Source: Chloroflexota bacterium
Lineage (GTDB): Bacteria; Chloroflexota; Anaerolineae; B4-G1; SLSP01
Reading direction: 5' to 3'
Assembly: GCA_022707665.1 (NCBI GenBank)
Contig: JAKJAE010000166.1
Span: 1-6,378, forward strand
DNA length: 6,378 nucleotides
In this document: one piece after another, positions 1 through 3,719 of the stretch
Position numbering within the stretch: position 1 is the stretch's first letter
Layout of the letters: each line of letters starts with the position of its first letter
Notes under the pieces: model-generated
Databases searched by the model: none
Told to the model about the DNA's origin: nothing
The model's input: only the letters and a program-made list of their open reading frames with translations
Translations under genes and position numbers: made by a program

Positions 1-800
1 GTCACGGCTGCGGCTGACGAGGTCCCGACGCGGTCCATCCCGCCCTCACAGCGGTACGCGATTTCGGCCTTGAACGTCTTGTGCAGGCAGTGTTCGGACC
101 AGGTCTGGGCCAGGATCTCCAGCTCGACATCGGTCGGATCGCGGTCCATCGCGCGAAAGGCCTTCTGAATGGCCTGCATCTCCGGGAGCGAGAGAAAAAG
201 GTCCCGCGCCACGCTCAGGCGCGCCAGCGCACCGTCGTCGAGGTCGCGGATTGGAATGCTGTCGACGGCATCGCTGGGAGCAGCATCGGGAACAAATGCC
301 GGCGCCATATGCCCGAGGGTGTAAGACTGGATCACCTCGTTGCACAGCACTTCGCGCGCGATGCGGTGCAGATTGGTGTCGGCGAGGTGGGGTGCGAGCT
401 GATAGCGCTTGCCCGTTGTGACGGCTTCGAGGCCGGCAATGCCCAGCATCCGGGCCCGGCGAAGCACGTGGGCTGCGACGGGATCGGTAACACCCGGGTG
501 GAAACCTACCTCGATGACGGAAGCGTCACCGCTCGGGGTCATGCCCTCGTCTGATGGGTTCAGCGGTGTGCTAGCTATCTGGTGGGCTCTGAAGCCCTCA
601 ACGACCGGGTCCACAAGCAACTCACGCGCGATCCGGTCGACGTCCTCTGGACCAAGGTCGCCGCGCAGAAAGGTGAGATCACTGATCTGGAGTTGGGGAG
701 TGGCGTCAATGCCGAGACGAGCGATCTGATCCAGCACCTCAACGGCACGGCCGTCGGTCCCTCTTAGCCAATAGACCTCCACACGATACGTCGTTGTCAC
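1..800 (-). CDS. purL: Phosphoribosylformylglycinamidine synthase, PurS-PurL fusion (5' part only)
   Basis: The enzyme converts FGAR to FGAM in cytoplasmic purine synthesis, using ATP and glutamine-derived ammonia. The first 266 residues are visible; the rest lies beyond position 1. Two PurS-like segments come first: about residues 4-73 (opening YRVEVYWLRG) and about 93-165 (VIEVGFHPGV, later GKRYQLA). The PurL N-terminus follows from about residue 200, with LSLPEMQAIQKAF and the family signature TWSEHCLHKTF at 233-243; its His (237) matches the conserved active-site His of PurL. In many bacteria PurS is a separate protein of about 80 residues, so this is the fused form. GTG at 800 is chosen because GGAGG lies four bases upstream and the PurS fold begins at once; the frame is closed by TGA at 918-920. 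A strong promoter and a structured leader precede it. Glutaminase PurQ is not in view. Confidence 0.95.
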   Translation of the reverse strand, partial: MTTTYRVEVYWLRGTDGRAVEVLDQIARLGIDATPQLQISDLTFLRGDLGPEDVDRIARELLVDPVVEGFRAHQIASTPLNPSDEGMTPSGDASVIEVGFHPGVTDPVAAHVLRRARMLGIAGLEAVTTGKRYQLAPHLADTNLHRIAREVLCNEVIQSYTLGHMAPAFVPDAAPSDAVDSIPIRDLDDGALARLSVARDLFLSLPEMQAIQKAFRAMDRDPTDVELEILAQTWSEHCLHKTFKAEIAYRCEGGMDRVGTSSAAAV

Positions 801-856
801 AAAGCCTCCGGCTCGCAGGGTCAGGGGAGTCCGGGGAGGGCCCCCTACAGGTCGTA

Positions 857-876
857 GCGGTCGCCTCGTCGACCGC
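857..876 (-). promoter_or_regulatory. Stem-loop in the purL leader
   Basis: The arms GCGGTCG (857-863) and CGACCGC (870-876) form a perfect 7-bp stem with a 6-base loop. It lies within the predicted purL 5' leader, about 10 bases after the presumed start of transcription. A second G/C-rich element (about 831-845) with facing GGGG and CCCC runs lies between it and the Shine-Dalgarno site. No known purine, PRPP or ppGpp riboswitch core was recognised, so a regulatory role is only possible. Confidence 0.35.
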
Positions 877-893
877 CACAGTCGGTGTCGGGA

Positions 894-921
894 ATGATAC
901 ACGGGGCTCCCCGAGTGTCAA
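894..921 (-). promoter_or_regulatory. Sigma-70-like promoter of purL with palindromic spacer
   Basis: On the minus strand a perfect -35 box TTGACA (921-916) is followed after 16 bases by TATCAT (899-894), five of six matches to TATAAT. Transcription would start near 887 and leave a leader of about 87 bases before the purL GTG. The spacer and box edges form an imperfect palindrome on the plus strand, ACACGGGGCTCCCCGAGTGT (899-918), with ACAC/GTGT outer and GGGG/CCCC inner arms. This could be an operator, but no known purine-repressor site is recognised. Confidence 0.75.
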
Positions 922-928
922 GTTGCTC

Positions 929-960
929 GCAAAAAGGTTGTTGCCTTCTAACCTTTCTGC
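929..960 (-). terminator. Stem-loop upstream of the purL promoter, possible terminator
   Basis: The arms 929-939 (GCAAAAAGGTT) and 950-960 (AACCTTTCTGC) pair over 11 positions with one G-U and a 10-base loop. Read on the minus strand, the second arm carries the run CCTTTTTGC, but the T run is inside the stem rather than after it. It lies 195 bases past the miaA stop and 8 bases before the purL -35 box. It could end miaA read-through or be a protein site; a canonical U-tail is missing. Confidence 0.3.
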
Positions 961-1115
961 TGGCATTGACTCAAACAAGGGTTCAGTACGATGAATGGAT
1001 TTCCGCAAACCTTCTCAACTGGTAGTGTTCAGCCAAGCTACGTGTGGGTTCCGCAGAAACGACTTCAGTCATTCCGGTCCTCAGCACGTGCGTCCAGCAG
1101 ACTGGGCAGTCGCAG

Positions 1116-1131
1116 AACCGATGGATCGGTT
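1116..1131 (-). terminator. Hairpin closely downstream of miaA, possible terminator
   Basis: AACCGATGGATCGGTT is an inverted repeat with 7-bp arms, 23 bases beyond the miaA stop codon on the minus strand. No T-run follows, so intrinsic termination is doubtful; it may simply stabilise the 3' end of the messenger. Confidence 0.25.
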
Positions 1132-1154
1132 ACGACGGACCAGTTTAGCCCACC

Positions 1155-2099
1155 CTAGAGAGCTTTCGGGCCTAGCGCCAAGGCAACGGCTTCGGCGGCG
1201 CGATGGGGCATTGCCGGATCGGTGGCGTCGAGCCAGAGGGTATGGGGATCGGTCACGCGGAACCACGTGTACTGACGACGGATGAAGGCGTGGGTGTCCA
1301 GTTTGATGCGCTCGACCACCTCGGCGAGCGTGCTATCGCCCTCGACATAGGGCCTGAACTGGCTGTAGCCCAGGCTGGACATCGCGGGCAGCTCCCACGT
1401 GGCGCCACGCGCCAACAGCGCGCGGACCTCAGCCTCCAGGCCCGCAGCCATCATGGCGTCGACGCGGGCATCGGCACGTTCGTACAGAGCAGCCCGGTCC
1501 ATCGTCAGACCGATGGTCGTCGCGGCAAAGGGTGGGGGACTGCGACGGCGCAGTGTGGAGAAGGGCTGGCCCGACTTGAGCGTGACCTCGAGCGCGCGCA
1601 CGATCCTCCTGACATTACGTGGATCGATGAAGTCAGCCGCGCCCGGGTCCAGTCCGAGCAAGCGCTGCCAGAGCCCTTTCGGGTCGGCGGTCGCCATTGA
1701 CTCGAGCTCGGCACGTAACGCGGGGTCGGGCGGGATCTCCGGCACGTGCCATCCCTGCAGGAGCGCCTGGATGTACTGTCCGGTGCCGCCCACGACGAAG
1801 GGCACGGCGCCACGACCGGCAATCTCCCCGATTGCTGTGCACGCCAAACGCAGGAACTGTGCCAGCCCAACCGTTTCATCGGGGTCTGCGATGTCGACGA
1901 GATGGTGTGGAACGCGACGCAGTTCCTCCGGCGACGGCTTTGCGGTTCCGATGGTCATCCCGCGGTAGAACTGGCGCGAGTCCGCAGAGATGATCTCTCC
2001 GCCGAACTGCTCCGCAAGGGCGACACCGAGCGCTGTCTTTCCAACCGCCGTGGGCCCAACGATCGCGATCAGGGGGGGGAGGATCTGGTGTCCGGACAT
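1155..2099 (-). CDS. miaA: tRNA dimethylallyltransferase MiaA
   Basis: MiaA transfers the dimethylallyl group of DMAPP to N6 of A37 in tRNAs that read codons starting with U, the first step toward ms2i6A; it acts in the cytoplasm. The 314-residue protein has the usual family length. Visible motifs are the P-loop-like GPTAVGKT (15-22), the ISADSRQFYRG block with the conserved Asp40, GTAKP (51-55), PHHLVD (64-69), the catalytic-Thr loop GGTGQY (104-109), FIDPRNVRRIVRALEV before the middle, and a C-terminal RQYTWFR block. ATG at 2099 places the P-loop at the normal distance. No Shine-Dalgarno site precedes it; instead TAGACT ends seven bases before ATG, which raises the possibility of a leaderless transcript. 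It diverges from the C39-like gene across a repeat-filled gap, and purL follows on the same strand under its own promoter. Identification is secure. Confidence 0.98.
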   Translation of the reverse strand: MSGHQILPPLIAIVGPTAVGKTALGVALAEQFGGEIISADSRQFYRGMTIGTAKPSPEELRRVPHHLVDIADPDETVGLAQFLRLACTAIGEIAGRGAVPFVVGGTGQYIQALLQGWHVPEIPPDPALRAELESMATADPKGLWQRLLGLDPGAADFIDPRNVRRIVRALEVTLKSGQPFSTLRRRSPPPFAATTIGLTMDRAALYERADARVDAMMAAGLEAEVRALLARGATWELPAMSSLGYSQFRPYVEGDSTLAEVVERIKLDTHAFIRRQYTWFRVTDPHTLWLDATDPAMPHRAAEAVALALGPKAL

Positions 2100-2114
2100 A
2101 GTGGGGAGTCTACG

Positions 2115-2178
2115 ACGGATGGGCGAGAAAGCGAGTGAGCGAGAAAGCGGATAGGCGAGAAGGCGAGAAGGCGGACAG
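2115..2178 (-). repeat. Tandem octamer array A (about eight 8-bp units)
   Basis: Units start exactly every eight bases from 2115 and end at 2178. On the plus strand, from 2123, they include GCGAGAAA, GCGAGTGA, GCGAGAAA, GCGGATAG, GCGAGAAG, GCGAGAAG, GCGGACAG; the first, more diverged unit is ACGGATGG (2115-2122). In the miaA direction the consensus is pyrimidine-rich, CTTCTCGC. The array starts 15 bases upstream of the miaA ATG, so it lies in the miaA promoter or leader. Confidence 0.85.
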
Positions 2179-2182
2179 GGCT

Positions 2183-2188
2183 ATCATA
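2183..2188 (-). promoter_or_regulatory. Possible -10 box upstream of miaA
   Basis: TATGAT on the minus strand (2188-2183) matches five of six -10 positions, but no -35 box lies at 16-18 bases, where G/C-rich hairpin sequence is found instead. If used, the miaA leader would be about 75 bases and include the whole octamer array A. The alternative is the TAGACT motif (2112-2107) next to the ATG. Confidence 0.25.
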
Positions 2189-2201
2189 TGTCGCACGCGT
2201 G

Positions 2202-2277
2202 CGCCGGTTCCCTTCGCAAGGTTTCCGCACCTTGCGAAGGGTTCCGGAGTCACCGCAAGCGAGCGTTCGAACCGGCG
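2202..2277. repeat. Nested inverted repeat with perfect 12-bp inner stem
   Basis: The inner arms CCCTTCGCAAGG (2210-2221) and CCTTGCGAAGGG (2230-2241) pair perfectly around the 8-base loop TTTCCGCA. The outer arms CGCCGGTTC (2202-2210) and GAACCGGCG (2269-2277) also pair perfectly, enclosing the inner hairpin and 27 further bases; the two left arms share one base. No T-run follows on either strand, so it is not a standard terminator, and it lies between divergent genes where no terminator is expected. Confidence 0.75.
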
Positions 2278-2297
2278 AATCACAGAATCCAGGAATC
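2266..2297 (-). repeat. Octamer block C (four units, reverse orientation)
   Basis: Read on the minus strand from 2297 the units are GATTCCTG, GATTCTGT, GATTCGCC and GGTTCGAA, each exactly eight bases. They match the consensus of the array at 2391-2446 but point the other way. This opposed arrangement creates the long inverted repeat whose arms are 2277-2299 and 2405-2427. Confidence 0.7.
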
Positions 2298-2390
2298 GGT
2301 AAAGGAAGATCTGAAGGGGGGGGCGGATATGAGCAGGAACTGCATCCACAGAGGCCGGGTCGAGCGGTGACAGGTAGCTGTCGCGTCCCC

Positions 2391-2446
2391 AATTCCGCGA
2401 CTTCCCGATTGTCTGATTCTGTGATTCTTGCATTCCCCGATTCCCG
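2391..2446 (+). repeat. Tandem octamer array B (seven units)
   Basis: Seven units follow at an exact 8-bp period: AATTCCGC, GACTTCCC, GATTGTCT, GATTCTGT, GATTCTTG, CATTCCCC, GATTCCCG. A at unit position 2 and T at position 4 are invariant; T at 3 and C at 5 occur in six of seven. The array ends three bases before the possible -10 box of the C39-like gene and probably overlaps its -35 region. Confidence 0.8.
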
Positions 2447-2454
2447 TCTATCAT
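2425..2454 (+). promoter_or_regulatory. Possible promoter of the C39-like gene
   Basis: TATCAT (2449-2454) is a good -10 box, identical to that of purL. A -35 box is weak: TTGCAT (2428-2433) at 15 bases or TTCTTG (2425-2430) at 18 bases, both within the octamer array. The start of transcription would be near 2461, giving a leader of about 35 bases before the ATG with its Shine-Dalgarno site. Confidence 0.4.
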
Positions 2455-2495
2455 GGGCAGCAGCGACGCAGGACGCACTGAACGGAGGAGGCGGG

Positions 2496-3134
2496 ATGGG
2501 AATGACGATGTACTCACAGCTAGACGATCGCTGGCAGCGTATCATGCTTGGCGAGAGCAGCACGACGATCGGGGCGAATGGCTGCCTGCTCTGCTCGGTT
2601 GCTTCAGGGTTGGCGGATGTTGGCGTGATGATCGATGGGCTGCCGCCCGATCCACCACGCCTCAACCGTTGGCTGGCGCGCAACAAGGGCTTTGTGGCGC
2701 CGCGCACGGCAACCAAGGAGCGCAACCTCTATGTGTTCAACTCGCTCGGCCCGTTGGGCGTGAAGCTGGTCGAGTACATCGATGCGCGTTCTTCGGCTGC
2801 GCCGGTGGCCAAGATCGAGAAGGCGCTGGCCAGGGAGGACACCCTGGTGGCCATCCACGTCGATTTCTCTCCAGGCGGTTCGAACCAACAGCACTGGGTG
2901 CGTGCGCTCTCCTGGCACACGACAGACGTGCGGATCATGGACCCCTGGATCAGGGGGGATAGCCAGGAGGCGTACCTGATGACGCGTTATGCGCTGCCCT
3001 CGTGGGACGATCCAGCGCGGGCGGTCTTTCGCATCGCCATCTATGAGTTCCGGGGAGCGTCGGCTACGCTCACGGCGTCCAGTCTCAACGAGCGGGCGAT
3101 CGTTCAGGACAGACTCTACACGTATCAGCCCTGA
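2496..3134 (+). CDS. C39-like (papain-like) cysteine peptidase domain protein
   Basis: The 212-residue product resembles the C39-like peptidase domain (Peptidase_C39_2 type). It opens with YSQLDDRW (Gln8 would be the oxyanion-hole residue), then TTIGANGCLLCSVASGL with the likely nucleophile Cys30, a helical PPRLNRWLARNKGF segment, and a His-Asp pair spaced as in the family: SNQQHWVRAL (His133) and IMDPW (Asp149). About 60 residues follow without a recognised domain. ATG at 2496 is chosen for GGAGG at 2484-2488, seven bases upstream, and because the domain starts at once. The frame stays open upstream to 2199, but that stretch is translated octamer repeat. No signal peptide, membrane segment or double-glycine exporter context is visible, so substrate and location are unknown. 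It diverges from miaA and converges on yraN with a 67-base gap. The family call rests on motif spacing; exact function is open. Confidence 0.72.
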   Translation: MGMTMYSQLDDRWQRIMLGESSTTIGANGCLLCSVASGLADVGVMIDGLPPDPPRLNRWLARNKGFVAPRTATKERNLYVFNSLGPLGVKLVEYIDARSSAAPVAKIEKALAREDTLVAIHVDFSPGGSNQQHWVRALSWHTTDVRIMDPWIRGDSQEAYLMTRYALPSWDDPARAVFRIAIYEFRGASATLTASSLNERAIVQDRLYTYQP

Positions 3135-3201
3135 CGGGGTATGTGTTGGCGACAATCACGCCCGGGCCCGGCTCCTGCGGCGTCTGGGGCTCCCACCGAC
3201 A

Positions 3202-3600
3202 TCATCCGGGCGGTAGCAGTTCCAACGGTTCGGCTCCGAGCGTCGGGTAGAAACTGATCCGCTCCAGCCTACCAGCGGCGTCGATCGAAATTGCGGCAAA
3301 GCTCACGTGCCACGTCTCCTCGCCCGAAGTGGCGTGGCTGCCCATATAGGCACGGGCGACTCTGTCCATCCGTTCGGCCTTCCTTGGCGTGATGCTCATT
3401 TCCGGGCTGAAAACCACCGTCCCCCGGCGCGTGCGCACCTCGACAAAGTAAACGTCGTCGCCCAGCGACACCACCAGGTCGACCTCACCCGAGGCGCAGC
3501 GCCAGTTGCGGTCCAGAACCCGATAGCCGTGGCGGTGCAACGCCTCCGCTGCCAGATCCTCGCCCCGCTGACCCAGTCTGCCTCTGGTTCCTGGAGCCAT
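3202..3600 (-). CDS. yraN: YraN/UPF0102 family nuclease-fold protein
   Basis: The 132-residue product is a YraN (UPF0102) protein, a widespread small cytoplasmic family with a predicted restriction-endonuclease-like fold and no firmly settled role. Visible motifs are GQRGEDLAAEAL (10-21), HGYRVLDRNWRC (24-35), the acidic strand GEVDLVV (38-44) and YFVEVRTR (51-58). These give the PD-(D/E)XK-like set Glu39, Asp41, Glu54; the lysine position is Arg56, as also in other YraN proteins. ATG at 3600 is the most upstream in-frame ATG before a TGA at 3625-3627. No Shine-Dalgarno site is present; a candidate promoter ends six bases before the ATG. The gene diverges from the LCP gene (119 bases apart) and converges on the C39-like gene. 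The usual rnhB or rsmI neighbours of yraN are absent here. Confidence 0.93.
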   Translation of the reverse strand: MAPGTRGRLGQRGEDLAAEALHRHGYRVLDRNWRCASGEVDLVVSLGDDVYFVEVRTRRGTVVFSPEMSITPRKAERMDRVARAYMGSHATSGEETWHVSFAAISIDAAGRLERISFYPTLGAEPLELLPPG

Positions 3601-3606
3601 AGGCTG

Positions 3607-3634
3607 ATGGTAGGCGGCTCGCGCTCACCGTCAA
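3607..3634 (-). promoter_or_regulatory. Possible promoter of yraN, leaderless
   Basis: On the minus strand TTGACG (3634-3629, five of six to the -35 consensus) is followed after 16 bases by TACCAT (3612-3607, four of six to the -10 consensus). Only six bases separate the -10 box from the yraN ATG, so transcription would begin at or next to the start codon. This agrees with the absence of a Shine-Dalgarno site. Confidence 0.4.
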
Positions 3635-3647
3635 GCCGTCTCATTGG

Positions 3648-3676
3648 TTGCCAACTCGGCCCGGCGGGGGTATGAT
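3648..3676 (+). promoter_or_regulatory. Sigma-70-like promoter of the LCP gene
   Basis: TTGCCA (3648-3653) and TATGAT (3671-3676) are separated by 17 bases, the optimal spacing; each box matches four to five of six consensus positions. Transcription would start near 3683, leaving a leader of about 37 bases. This places the upstream in-frame ATGs at 3648 and 3672 inside the promoter and supports translation from 3720. Confidence 0.7.
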
Positions 3677-3719
3677 TGGGCTTTGGAGTGAGCACGCCAG
3701 AAGCGGGGGGATCCTCTCA

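Larger units (their letters stand above)
801..1154. other. Intergenic region between miaA and purL
   Basis: This 354-base gap has no convincing gene; the open frames crossing it on either strand lack family resemblance and overlap real genes. It holds the purL promoter (894-921) and leader (about 801-887), a stem-loop just upstream of the promoter (929-960), and a short hairpin close behind miaA (1116-1131). The separate promoter implies that purL is transcribed independently of miaA. Confidence 0.7.
2100..2495. other. Repeat-filled divergent intergenic region (miaA / C39-like gene)
   Basis: The 396-base gap separates two divergent genes and must contain both promoters. In order it holds an octamer tandem array (2115-2178), a nested hairpin (2202-2277), a reversed octamer block (2266-2297), a run of eight G (2316-2323), small hairpins at 2369-2382 and 2380-2401, and a second plus-oriented octamer array (2391-2446) that runs into a possible -10 box. 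Open frames cross the region on both strands, but their products read as translated repeats and have no family resemblance. Confidence 0.75.

Noticed and set aside
81..554. 157-codon plus-strand open frame
   Set aside because: It lies antisense to the PurS-PurL coding frame, which shows clear family motifs; the plus product has none.
739..1008. 89-codon minus-strand open frame crossing the purL start
   Set aside because: It overlaps the purL start in another frame and spans the promoter and leader; no Shine-Dalgarno site or family resemblance.
2329..2370. Mini open frame (13 codons) right after the G8 run
   Set aside because: The G-rich run is not a proper Shine-Dalgarno site, the peptide is featureless, and the next gene starts 126 bases later in a setting unlike a leader-peptide attenuator.
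2115..2446. CRISPR-like array
   Set aside because: The repeats are 8-bp tandem units without spacers of uniform length, and no cas gene is in view.
2199..2495. 99-codon in-frame upstream extension of the C39-like gene
   Set aside because: The extension is translated hairpin and octamer repeat, has no family resemblance, and the good Shine-Dalgarno site is at 2484-2488 before ATG 2496.
2069..2725. Long minus-strand open frames (2069-2725 and 2110-2517)
   Set aside because: Their apparent Ser/Phe/Leu-rich repeats come from octamer array A read as codons; they also overlap the starts of miaA and the C39-like gene.
3162..3171. CCGGGCCCGG palindrome between the C39-like gene and yraN as a terminator
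   Set aside because: It is perfect but only 10 bp, with no loop and no T-run on either side, so it cannot be called a terminator.
3202..3600. Arg instead of Lys in the VEVRTR motif of YraN as a lost catalytic residue
   Set aside because: Other YraN proteins, including that of E. coli as I recall it, also have Arg there, so it is normal variation.
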